From Dipteronia dyeriana (Eukaryota; Streptophyta; Magnoliopsida; Sapindales; Sapindaceae): a stretch of 64,000 nt of DNA. Shown here one piece after another: positions 35,760 through 47,315 of this stretch (its first letter is position 1; each line of letters begins with the position of its first letter). The notes beneath the pieces were generated by a model. It was given only the letters and a program-made list of their open reading frames with translations. It was not told where the DNA came from and searched no databases. Position numbers and translations under genes: made by a program. Location of the stretch: assembly GCA_032871835.1 (NCBI GenBank), contig CM065300.1, positions 3,415,768-3,479,767 of the forward strand. Reading direction: 5' to 3'.

Positions 35760-37836
35760 CTAGTTCTGGCCCTGGCCACTACCTGAAGGGTCATCAATAT
35801 ATAGATTGTCGAAATTTAGATTAAGTTCTTTATCTACAGTTAGATTTTGTAACCTTTTTTTAGCATTCTCCCAATCCCGAAGGCATGTTAATACCTCCAC
35901 CATCTCTGGAGACAAACAGCTTCTTCTTGGTTCAATTATGCGTCCACTGGTGCTGAAAGCTTGTTCTGAAGACACCGTTGACACTGGAATAACCAGTACG
36001 TCACGTGCTAAGTGTGACAGAACTGGATACCTGTACGTATAGGTCTTCCACCATAACAACAAATCAAACTCTTCATTGTCTTCAACAGCAACGAACTGTG
36101 CTTCAAGGTACCTAATAAGTTCGGTACAAGAAGATGGGCTAGATCTTTGCCTTGAAGAAGTACTTGCTGATTTGTCTTTTTTTCTTCGTTTCAGAAAGCT
36201 CCAACTTGTTTACTTCGGCTCTGTCTCTAGTCGTGTTGATTGGGGGATGTCAATGTTGCCAAATCTGGTCTCATAAATATGAAAAATCTCGAACAACTTG
36301 GTTCGAATGTCAGTAATTTGTTCTGAATAATCTATTGACAAATTAATACCAATAAACTCAAGCAAAACTTCTAAACCAGATAATTTAACCCTGGGATCTA
36401 TTATAACACTTAAGGCATAAAGTAAGGGAATGTTAGCCAAATATTTTTTCAACTTTGTCTCCATGACAACAACTGCAGCGCCTAGATGTTCATCTTCTCT
36501 ATAACTGTTTAACAGTTCAGACATTTCCACTATCTGATGGATTGCCTGGGAAGATGTGGGGTAATATACCCCGGAAAGAGTTACAGTGGCATTGTAAAAA
36601 ATCTTTAAAAATTGAACAAAAATCTTTGACACATACCAATCGTCTGTGGAAAGTAATTTTGGATTAAGTTGTCCTGTTTCGGTCAATTTCATGTTATAAA
36701 AACATGTAATGGTTGTATCTTATTCCAAACAATTTTACAACATTAAATAAGTAGAGTTCCACCTTACCTGCATATCAGTTTGGAATCGTCTGGGTTTGTG
36801 ACCGTTTAATTTACAATGTCTCTTGAATTCACTGAATCTAGGATTAGAACTGCAAATCCAAGAAATGGCATATCTGATGAGATCTATTTGGTCGCTTACC
36901 TGCTTTAAACTAGCCTGTACAACTAAATTTATAATATGGCATGCACACCGTTGATGGAAGAAATAACCTCCATCTTGCGGGATATTTCTTGCAACAAACA
37001 ATGCAATAGAGCTAGTATTTGCAGATGCATTATCAAATGTGATTGAAAGAATGCGATGCGTGATTTCATAAGTTTCTAAAACTTCCATTATGACATTAAA
37101 AATGTTTTCTGTGGTATGTGCAAAATCCATAGGATGAAAACCAAAAATTCTTTTTGTTATCCTCCAATCAGAATCTAAATAGTGTCCCGTGACACATAAA
37201 TAATTTTGTTTGGAACATGCATTCCAAATATCAGAAGTTAATGCAACAGACACTTAAATGCTGTATTTCAGCAACTAAGTCATCCCTTTTGGTTTCAAAC
37301 AATCGTATCAAATCATTTCTAGTGGTGGTTCTAGAAACAGGTTCATATTGAGGGTTATATGCAGATGTGATTAATTCTTTATAAAATGGACTCTCACCAA
37401 TATTGATCGGTTGATCAGTTTGTACAATGTATCGTGCCAAACACTCTCTAGCGTGTATGGCGTCGAACTGCCACGTCGTAACGGACCCGTCTGGGTGCCG
37501 TTGAAGCTGTGTCTGGGTTGTAGTATCTACCTGTCCATGTGCAGGCATAGGTTTGTGCATATGCCGTCTCAAATGTCCGGTTCCCCCCGTACTTGTAGTA
37601 TAATTCTTATGACAAAACTTACATTTAGCTCTGAGGCCAGACGTTCCGTTTGGGAGTGTCATTTGGACTATGTTGAAACATTGCCACACATCTGATGTTA
37701 ATTTTCTGGGACGTGATGTTTGTGTAACGCCGGAACCAGAAGGTCCCGCTTGAGTATGGGTCGGTTCTGAAATATCAAATTCATCGTTGAGCATATTCAA
37801 ACCGTCCGGAAAATAAGGCTGCTGGTTAGGATCCAT
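35760..37836 (-). pseudogene. hAT-family transposase gene, disrupted
   Basis: Coding order on the minus strand is: ATG at 37836; a Pro/Ser-rich N terminus; a BED zinc finger (CKFCHKNY ... HLRRHMH); the hAT core (SVALTSDIWNACSK, SITFDNASANTSS, RCACHIINLVVQ, VRWNSTYLML); a middle region (IIDPRVKLSGLEVLLEF); and the C-terminal dimerisation domain (LSHLARDVLVIPVSTVSSEQAFSTSGRI). Damage: a 1-nt frameshift at about 37245-37254 between the BED part and the core, and in-frame TAA codons at 36735-36737, 36720-36722 and 36210-36212. No full-length product is possible. Reading frames on either side of the stops stay in register, so decay is recent and mild. Confidence 0.9.
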
Positions 37837-37890
37837 TATCTGAATAAAAATATGAGCACTATAGTAGTTAATAGTCAAATTAAAAATCAA

Positions 37891-38792
37891 TATTTACTAA
37901 CAGTAATCTTAATTTACTAACAATAATTACTATAACTAATACGACACTTACAATAATTTATTTACTTAAAAAACAAATTAAATAAACAAAAAAAATCATA
38001 ATCTACTAACATAAAATTTTAAATTCACTAGTTCACTACTACAAATAAAATTGATAAATTTACTAACATAATATACTAACATAAAATTGATGATTTGAAC
38101 CACTACTCTTAAATTTACTATCATAATCTACAAATGAAAATTTTTAATTTATGAAAAAACCAATATCAAACGTAATTACTACACTTAACATTCATCATTT
38201 ACTTATTACAAAATGTAATTTCAGTAATACAAATTAACTTTCTAAATTTATTAATAACAAATATTAAAATTACTACTAAACTTAAAAATCTTAATAAACT
38301 AAACAAATAATATTAACATTAAAGCCCAAAAATTGATAAACTAACTAACTAAATAGATAATGTTTTCATTAAATAACTCAAATCTAAACATAAACAAATA
38401 AATTTACTATGAGAATATGTTAGACCAAAAGTAATAACAAAATTGTACCTTTAAAATTTGGTATGTTGGTGGAAAACGTAGAGAATTTTGTAGAGAGAGT
38501 AATATTAGAGAATTGAAAAAGTTTATAACCAAAATGAATGAAAAAGTTTAGAGAATTGGAGAATATATTAGAGATTGAGATTTGAGAGAATGAGATATTG
38601 AAAGAATGATAGAGAGGGTTAATGGAAAATGAAATGGATGGAAGTATTTATAGAAAAATTTGATTTGTGGGTCAAAATGTAATTTAAAAGATTGTAGGGG
38701 GGTTTTGGTAATTTTAATTTCCTCCAATGGCTAGAAATCAATTCCAGCCGTTGGAGGTTTTTTAAAAAAAAAAATAAAAAAAATAAAAAAAT
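37891..38792. other. AT-rich 5' part of the hAT element
   Basis: Upstream of the transposase start on the minus strand. It is very AT-rich, with no coding potential, then merges into the right GC-rich subterminal region at about 38793. Confidence 0.5.
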
Positions 38793-38975
38793 TGGCCGAA
38801 CGGATCGGCTGACCGGTCCGCCGGGCCGGTCCGACAGGCCTGGCAAGCCAGATTGGAGTGCCAGGCGGGGGCCTGCCGAGCCTCCTCCCAGCGGCCCGGC
38901 ACGAGGCCTGGCCCTCTTCCTTCATGGGCAGTTCCAAGAACGGCCCGTGAACTTCATGGGCCGGCCGGCCCATTT
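38793..38975. repeat. Right GC-rich subterminal repeat array of the hAT element
   Basis: Motifs include ccggtccgccgggccggtcc, ggcctggc and gggccggccggccc. It mirrors the left array in composition but does not align as one long inverted repeat. Confidence 0.8.
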
Positions 38976-38987
38976 TTACACCACTAA

Positions 38988-38995
38988 ACAAGGCT
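38988..38995. repeat. Right 8-bp target-site duplication of the hAT element
   Basis: acaaggct; identical to 35203-35210. Confidence 0.9.
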
Positions 38996-40494
38996 TATTA
39001 TTTATCGAATCAAACGAACAATTTAATGATAAAAGATGGATTTGAGAGCAGTAATGTAGGATGAGCTGTAAACTCATGACATATTGAATTGATCACTTAC
39101 GCGAGAAATATTTTACATTAGGTGAGTAGAAATTGAATTGAATCGGACTAAAAGGAGATAAAATTGTAACAATATCAAACGGTGTCATAAGAACGATCTA
39201 ATCACACTTACAATATCTATTGTAATAAATTATTATCCATTATGGTCCGGTGGTAATCGACTCTTATTCGGTCTGTCAATATCTTGGGTATGAGTCTCCG
39301 ATTGCAATAAACTCCTTCACCCATCACAACACTCAGATGCACATCATCCGCGCACAATACAAAGCTAGCTTACAATAGTTAGAGGATCATCACACCAAAC
39401 AACATAAATTTGGGCTTTGCTGGGCTGAAACTTACTCTCTAACTTCCTAAGTGAGTATATTTGGGAAGAAAAGAAAAAGATTGCAATGCATTTAGAGTAA
39501 CACTGCAGCTGCATCACTAATGGCCCGATAAAAAAGAGACCGGGCTTGTAATTCTACAGTATCTCTAACTCTAACTATAAAATTAATTTGGACAATGCAA
39601 GGGATCAGGAAACAAAAGGGTTACATAATTAATGCACTTCGTTGTTGTCAAGTGCACCCAATTTTATATACTCTTCGAAAACAAAATGGGTATATTTAGA
39701 CCAGAACCAACGACCATCTCTTTCGCAATTACCCGCAATTACACTCTATTGCATTTGTTAGAATTTAACAAAGATTTAAGATGTCAAATCTTAATGGAAG
39801 TTGACAATGACGGGACCTGTGTGGGGGCAAGCCCACCATAGCCCCCCACATAAAAAAAAAAGATAGTAAACAAAAAATATATATTAATTAAAGAATACGT
39901 TAACAATTCTTTCACCTCATACTTTCATACTTTAAATTTAGTACAACCTTTTTATATCAACATCAATGATTAATCTTTAAATTATATATATTTAAGTAAA
40001 TAATATGGTTTTAAATATTTTATTTTAATAAAATTTTAAAAATAATCTAATTTTAAATTTATAAAATATTTTAAATTATTATTTTTCACAAATGAAACTT
40101 ATCAAATCAAACACATTTAACGTCAAGATGGAAAATGAATTAGTATACAATTTAATTAGTTTTCCTATTTGTATTTTGTGATTCTCTTACAATTTGTTCA
40201 CTTTTTTTTTTTTTAAGTAAAGTATTTATTGAAAATATACATTTAGGACTTTTACTATGTCTTCTTAACTGGTTGGTGTCGACGTTAGTAACAAAAAAAA
40301 AGTTCCAATCTCCCTTGGTCTACAACTCCTAGTTACATCCTTAGAAATTCAGGTGATACAGTGATAAGTTATGCAATCCTACATCCAGTGACAGAACCTC
40401 GTTATGTTTTGAGACCTACATATGTGAAATTGTGATTCAAACCATATTTCCTCAAACTTTTAAATTTCTTCCTCCAATCTATAATTTGTATAGC

Positions 40495-40529
<35 letters not shown>

Positions 40530-41724
40530 TGTTACGGTGATTGAAAACCTAACTTAGACATTATAAGATAGAATAGACGTTATTTGACACCAAACCAAAT
40601 CGGAAGGTGGTCTTTTAACATTTTTTTTCCCTTCGTATATTAATCAAATTATACAAATAAAGATAGTTAATATCATGTAAACATATATACGAACACTGTA
40701 GCTGGAAAAGAGCTGCCTTGTTGATATGTTGATGCTCTAACTGGCCATGCAAATAAAGAAAGTGAATTAATAAAATCATAATCAAACAAACATTAATTAA
40801 GATGGTCGTGTGATTGTGCCACCAAAAAAGTCTGAATGGGTTCCTTAACACATGGTCATTCTTTTGTCTTTATCTGCTCATCGACTTGCTTTAATTTCAC
40901 ATCACAACATAAAGTGCAATATTTTATTTTTTATAATATAAGTATATAACCATATAAGCAACTACAGAATACAGATCCATAAAAACTTAATTTATATAGT
41001 TCCAACACATTTAGGGTGGACAACAATATATTCGCACTACTTCTCGAAAAGTTTATTATATATATTGCAATAAAATTGTGAAATATCACAAGTCTCAACT
41101 ATATATGTGTCATTACATGATCGAAGATTTGTCATATGTGTGTATTGGTTATTCTTAAGTCATACAAAAAAATATTTGATTTTTATAGACAAGTAGAAGT
41201 TGTATATATGCTACTTTTCAATAACATAAATATTTAATTGATGAATATTTGTACAATGCATTGGAATCATTGGTGTTGGTTGTCTTGTTTCATATAAACA
41301 TTCAAAATAAATTTAAATAATACATGAAAACTGAGGTCCAGAAGAGAAGAATACGATTCAAACTCATAACTTCAATAGTGTAAATGTGTGATGTATATTT
41401 TTGAACCAATATTATATTGTCAATCATTAAAAATATTAAAATAAATTAATTTATATCAATTTAATCCGTTTTGTTATGTGTTAATAGGATTGAAAATACA
41501 GATAATAACATATATTTATTTATGAAAAAAAGAAGTACAAATGTATATATCGAAGAATTGAAAAATAAATATGAATTTTGTACGTATCCTAAGGATACAC
41601 TTTTAATTGTTATTTAAACAATATGACTTGTTTAGAATTGAATTAGGTTGAATTTAAAATTCGCTACTTTTTTTAATCAAAATTTATGAAATTCATTAAA
41701 GTTCCCTTGTAAAATAAATGAATC
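38996..41724. other. AT-rich intergenic DNA, no gene seen
   Basis: Contains an (AT)n tract (40493-40524) and a small C/G patch (39818-39848, gggggcaagcccaccatagccccccac) of unknown origin. No open frame here resembles a known family. Confidence 0.4.
40493..40524. repeat. (AT)n microsatellite
   Basis: Uninterrupted TA run in intergenic DNA; likely polymorphic. Confidence 0.85.
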
Positions 41725-41727
41725 TTA

Positions 41728-42507
41728 GGGTCTGTCCTGTAAGCGTTTTTCAGTTGTTGTTTTTTTAAAATAAAAATGAAAATGAAAACAGTATTTTTTG
41801 TTTCATTTTCGATTTCTGAAAACGCGTCTGGTAGCAAATATTGAAAGTTGTATTTTGAAAATGAAAACGGAAAAAACTCGTCTGATAAGTTAACCGAAAA
41901 CTATCAAAAATTGAAATATCAATTTTAGTATTTTGTTTAATATTATTACAACTATAAATAAATTGATTAAATAATTAACCAATATAATTTTTGTATTGTA
42001 ATTTTTAAATTAAACAAAAGTAACACATCAAAAATTAATTCAAAAAAACATATCAAAAAAAATAATTAATCAAAACATATTATAATAATATATATATTAT
42101 TTTATATTATATTTTTATAATATATAATATTTGATATTAAATATATAATATTATATATTAATATATATATCATATATTAATATTCAATAATATTTTAAAT
42201 TATAATATATATAAGAGATGCACTTTGGTAATTTAAAAATATTGTTCCGTCTTGTTCTAGTTATATCAAACGCATAACAGTAGAATTAATAGTTTAATAA
42301 TTTTTTTTAATATAAAAAAAATGAAAAACAAAAACGAAAAACGAAAAATAAAAAACAAGTATTTTGTATTTTTCAAATCTTTCACTTTTAACACTGTTTT
42401 TTTTTGTTTTTTTAAATAAATGAAAAACTGTTAACGAACGCGTTTTCGAAATCGTTTTTAAAAAATAAAAACGAAAACGGATCGAAAAACAATTGCAGGA
42501 TGGAACC
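41728..42507. mobile_element. Harbinger/Tourist-like MITE (780 bp)
   Basis: The left end is GGGTCTGTCCTGTAAGCG and the inverted right end GGTTCCATCCTGCAATTG. Both are followed by GTTTTTC and, further in, by AAAACGCG and long A/T tracts in inverse orientation. TTA flanks both sides (41725-41727 and 42508-42510), as expected for PIF/Harbinger insertions. The centre (42087-42215) is nearly pure AT and palindromic. No coding sequence. Confidence 0.65.
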
Positions 42508-42510
42508 TTA

Positions 42511-43393
42511 TAGACTATACTAGATTTCTCACAAACTTTTATTTACACAAATTTTACCCGTCTGATTTGATCATCAAGTGACTTAATGACAGGCTGACAA
42601 CCAACTGTGAAAGCGACACGAGGACAAAATATAATCACAGATTCACAGACAAATTTTTATATTTTGTAAATAAATAAAAAACCAGAAGTAAAATCCAACG
42701 GATGGGGACACATCAAGCAGCGTATCCTCTCTAATCATGTGGTGCTGGATTACGGTATACAAGTTAAGCGAACTAACAGTACCGTACCGGGACGCTTGTG
42801 TTCCATTAAATAATAGAAAAGTCCAACCAGAATGGAATGAATCCCGTAGTCGAATTGGACAAAGAAAATGATGATCTCTATGTGATTTTTTGATCGGGCG
42901 GTCCAGATCTCGAGATCGGGCATAACAGGATAAGATCCGTATGTTGCTGCCATTACAGTTTAGTATAGTAGTATGTTTCTCCTGAAAGCAGAACAAAAAA
43001 AATGTAAGATGGATTTTTTTTTTTTTTCTGTTATGGGTTTGAAAATGGATTTAATTATTTATTGATTTTTTTTATAACATCTGTGATTAATTATTAATAA
43101 ATCAAAATTTATGTAATTAAATGAATTTATTACTTAAATAAATGAGTTTTACATATTTTATCACGTTATTCATGTTAAAGAAATTTTATATTGAAAAATA
43201 TAAATGGTAATTTTTGTTAATAATTCAGGAAAATATTTTTAAAAATCAGAATTTATACTTATATTTTATATAAAATATAATATTTTTTAAAATTTCAAGC
43301 AAAATTATATGGTACGTATGGTTTTCTCATGCAATTTTTATGACAAATAATTGAAATAATTCTTGTTATTTTTATTATAATTAATTTCTATGA
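42511..43393. other. Intergenic DNA, no supported gene
   Basis: The stretch 42640-42970 is less AT-rich and open in two minus-strand frames (67 and 117 codons). Neither product resembles a known family. The remainder is AT-rich. Confidence 0.35.
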
Positions 43394-43403
43394 TATAAAG
43401 TAA

Positions 43404-44810
43404 GGGTTATTATGATATTAGTCTATGTTGTTTACGTTTATCTAGATTTAATCCACTAATTTTTTTAATTACTTAATTCAATCAACTAGTTATCTGACAA
43501 TACATAATCTAATCATTTTCGTTAAATTCCGTTTGATTTTCGTTGACTTCCGTTAGGTCAAATGGACATCATGGGAAATTTAGCAAAAGCTTCTAGAAAC
43601 CGAACTAGAGGTAGGGTATAATAGTAATTTTCAAATTAATTTTTAAAAATAAATAAATATTTAAATTAAATAATTATTATTATCATCAAAATATTATTGT
43701 TAAACAAAAATCTTATTCTCTATCACGTCCAATCCAAAGTTCCAAACCCATAAAAAAAAACTTTCACCATAATCCACCGTATCAATCTTTTTCAATTATA
43801 AACACATCAATCTTCTACGATATCAAATAGATCTCAAACAAAAATCCATATAAACTATTATCCAAAAAAAAAAACCAAATTCAAATATTCAAACCAACTT
43901 CCACGATCTGTAACAAAAACCAAAAAAAATATTCAGATTTTTTAGGGTAGTAGATCTACAAAAAAAAAAAACTGGAAAAGATTGAAGGACGATGAAAGAG
44001 AGAGAATAGAAGATTTTGGTTGGAGAGAGAATAGAAGATCTGGTGTTCTGGTGCGATACGGCAGAGGTTACAGCAATGGTGGAGCTCTGATGGACGGCAC
44101 ACGACGGTAGTGGGAGGGAGCGACGGTGGAGGAGAGGTTGCAACGACGGTGAATAAGAAGTTGCAGTGTCGGTGAAAGAGAGGTTGCAGCAGCGGCGGTG
44201 AAGGAGAGGTTGAAACGGCGGTGGAGCTTTGGTGGACGGCGCTCGACGACAGAGGGAGGTTACGGCGGTTATGGTGAGGTGGCTGTTGGTGATGCAATTG
44301 AGGTTGGAGTTGGAGATGGAAAGGTTGTTGGTGATGGTGTGGGGTGTTGATGACGGTGATGGTGTGGGTTGTTGTGGTGGTAATGGATTGATTGGTGTGA
44401 TTTCTGTGGCTGGTGAGGATCTGACGGTGGAGTGTTCCAGATCCTCACCAAATATCTGATTTTTTAAAAAAAAATTCTATTAATTAATCAGTTTTTTTTA
44501 AAATTTATTCTTTTAATTGTAGTTTGTTTTAATTTATTTTTCATTTGTTGATTTATGTTTCTAAAGTTTAATTAAAATAAGATTATTTTTATTTTTATTT
44601 AATTAGTTTTTTTTTTATATTTTAATTTTAATTTTAATTTGTCTTTGGCTTTTTATTTTTTTATTTAATTAAATAAAAAATTACCATACTGCCCTTATCA
44701 TAAACCTTAATAAAGGGTATTTCGATCATTTTATCCTCTAACAATGTCAATCCAACTAGTAGACTAAACCCAGATTAACGCTAACTAGAGAGACTAAATT
44801 TTAATATCCC
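43404..44810. mobile_element. 1.4-kb non-autonomous MULE-like element
   Basis: The left end GGGTTATTATGATATTAGTC and the inverted right end GGGATATTAAAATTTAGTC continue as diverged TIRs over about 100 bp (ATTTAATCCACTA / GTTTAGTCTACTA). The 10-bp flank tataaagtaa occurs at 43394-43403 and 44811-44820, which fits the 9-10-bp duplication of Mutator-like elements. The core (43960-44460) carries imperfect GA/GT-rich repeats (ggtggag, gagaggttgcaacgacggtg). The open frames there are low-complexity and probably not genes. Confidence 0.85.
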
Positions 44811-44820
44811 TATAAAGTAA

Positions 44821-46597
44821 TAACCAAAAACATGGATTTGGTTTAAAAAAAATAATTGAATTGCGTTGAATTAAAATGAAAAATATTGAACAAATAAATG
44901 AATAATCATAACAATAACCCTTAAAAAATGTTGTGCCCGTCCAGTAAATTTTAAATTTCATCTTCTTCACAAAAAATTAAATTATATAGACACAATGTAA
45001 TAACCGTTGAGATAATTGATATTTCACTTTGTTATTAAAATAAAAAAGTGCATACGAGACTCTCCCTTCTAATATAAGTAATTATCCGGACCCTTTTTTT
45101 AAGGTCTTGACCCATAGGAAAAAAAAAACTTAATAAAATTATATAAAAAAAAAATAAAAATTGTAAATTTACAATTTATCCTATAAATTTCAAGTTTTTT
45201 ATAATTTTACCCCCAACTTCACGGGCCAAGTTTGCCTCAGGCGTTTTACGGTGGTCGATTTCGACAGACTTCCATCTCGTTGAAAAAGTGTGAGGTGGGG
45301 TGTGGTGTGGGCATTGATTGAGAAATTTCTTTAGACACCAACGGGAGGATTGGCGATGAGGTTTTAGAGAGGGGTCCTCCTCAATCAAACATTACAAACA
45401 AGCAACTGCAACCTGATGCAGAGCTGCGGCTCCACTCATGTTTGGAGTTTGGAGTTTGGAGTTTGGACTTTGGAATAGACTGAACAATAATATTTAGCTA
45501 ACATTTTCAATCGTTACTCTTTGTATTTTCTTTTTATTTTATTTTTTCCCATTGGACCACCATACGAATTTTTCATTTAATTTAGGGTTTATTTGCTATG
45601 GTCCATACTCCATACCATAAGAAAATAAATGTGTTGGTCGTGCACTTCATAAAATTCGTGTTAAATTATTATATATTTCGGTTTTCAATTTTTTAACAAA
45701 AATCATTTGAATTTGTTTTTAATTTATCAAATATGAATTTTCTTGTCTATTTGAAAATAAGTCTTATTAATGTTTTACTTAAAGTATAGGTTGCTTATGT
45801 GATTTTATCAAGAAATCATCAATAAAACTATTTTTTTTGTATAATGTGTAATCATAAACAATTTAAAACATTTTATTATATCCCCATCAAATCAAATAAA
45901 AATGTTCGAAATTTCAATCAATCACATATCTACTCCTCATATCATTTGACAATAATTATATTGATTAAGATCGAAAGTTTTGATGGTTGGGAGAATTCCA
46001 AGGAAAAATTATTCTAAAATGTTAATGGAAAAAATAAAAGTTATATATACAATAATAATAGCAATTTTTATTATTACATTCTTCAATATCGACTATTTTA
46101 TGAAAAATAATAATTAATACGCTCGGTATTAATTACAAGACAAACAACATCAACTAAGCTTTACTTATAAGCCATAGCTTCAACCCAATAACATCACACA
46201 TTAAAAGTTTTACCAACTATATTCGAATGTTTTTTTTTTTTTGTAGAATTAGAATTACATTTTACAATGTTACATAATAGATTTAGAGTTGGATTTGTAT
46301 AGATATGAACAAAACTTGCTAAACTTTCACTAGTGATCTAGAGCTAGGTTTGGAGTGTAGATTGATCGGACACTGTTACATGGACCCGTGTGCCACTGTA
46401 GCAGGAGAAAACATGACACATATATCACGGTTGTATATGTTTCATGCAAAACAAGAAGCCAAAATTATTAAATACATTGAAATAAAAGATGTGTCGTTCG
46501 ATCTAACGGCAGAGAAGGGATCTACTGGCAGCAGAAGCTCTTTTTTCTTCTTCCTCCTCTCATTCTAACATGGAAAATCATGAAAAGAAGCAAATAA

Positions 46598-46635
<38 letters not shown>

Positions 46636-46815
46636 AGGGAAAGCTCATCAGAGTACTCTTTTGTAGATTCTTCTTTCTTGTGTTTCGGCTCATGCCAAGA
46701 ATAATCCAATATAACTCTGAAAATGTTTAGGGTTTTACACTTTTGCTTGTCTTCTCCTTTTATAATAATTATATATATATAATTATTATTTTATACATAC
46801 ATGTAGAGGGAAAAA
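44821..46815. other. AT-rich intergenic DNA, no gene seen
   Basis: Contains a 7-bp tandem repeat (tttggag, about five units, 45441-45475) and an (AT)n tract (46604-46631). An open frame at 46350-46568 has no recognisable family. Confidence 0.4.
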
Positions 46816-47183
46816 ATAATGCTAAACATCTCACTTACAAGAGTCCATTTTTGTTCACCCTCTTCAAGGGAGGTAAACATTATCTCCTCTTTTATGGATG
46901 ACATGTGTTAATGAAGGGCGTAAATTTGTCTTAAAACTATCACTTTTGCTCACCCCCCCTTCTAGCAAAGTGAACTCCATCTACAATCTCACATTTTTCA
47001 TCCATCACATATGATTGATATGTCACTTGATGAGTGGATATACATTAATTGTAATTTATCTAATCATTTACCCATATATTCACTTTACAATTAACGTGTA
47101 TCCACTTATCAAATGGTAATTCAACTCTCACATATGTTGGAATGAAAATGATGATATTATAGGTGAGATGTGTAGTATTACTC
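46816..47183. mobile_element. Short MITE, copy 2 (about 368 bp)
   Basis: The start (aataatgctaaacatctcac) and end (inverted: agagtaatactacacatctc) match the element at 9469-9655. So does the core: tcacttgatgagtggata...attaattgtaatttatct. It carries an extra segment (about 46849-46978) that copy 1 lacks. No coding sequence. Confidence 0.6.
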
Positions 47184-47262
47184 TGAAAGAAATCAGAGAA
47201 TCCCATGATATATAACTTTAAGTGCATTACCATGGTTCAACACCTGAGTGCATGTGTATATA

Positions 47263-47315
<53 letters not shown>

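Larger units (their letters stand above)
35211..38987. mobile_element. 3.8-kb hAT transposon with GC-rich subterminal regions
   Basis: The left end AAAGGTGTAAAAATGG and the inverted right end TTAGTGGTGTAAAAATGG form short TIRs. The flanking duplication acaaggct is perfect and 8 bp, diagnostic of hAT. The next ~200 bp on each side (35221-35425 and 38793-38975) are extremely GC-rich, made of GGCC/GCCGG/CCCGGC motifs in both orientations, in sharp contrast to the AT-rich interior. The interior encodes a minus-strand hAT transposase that is now broken. The perfect duplication points to a recent insertion. Confidence 0.93.

Noticed and set aside
39818..39848. GC-rich patch as a possible CpG island promoter
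   Set aside because: Too short, with no downstream coding region; more likely a repeat fragment.
42643..42996. Two overlapping minus-strand frames (117 and 67 codons)
   Set aside because: Less AT-rich than the surroundings, but neither product resembles a family and no promoter or splice context was found; left as intergenic.
43889..44459. Pro/His/Ser-rich frames near 44 kb
   Set aside because: Low-complexity translations of the repeat core of a MULE-like element, open on both strands.
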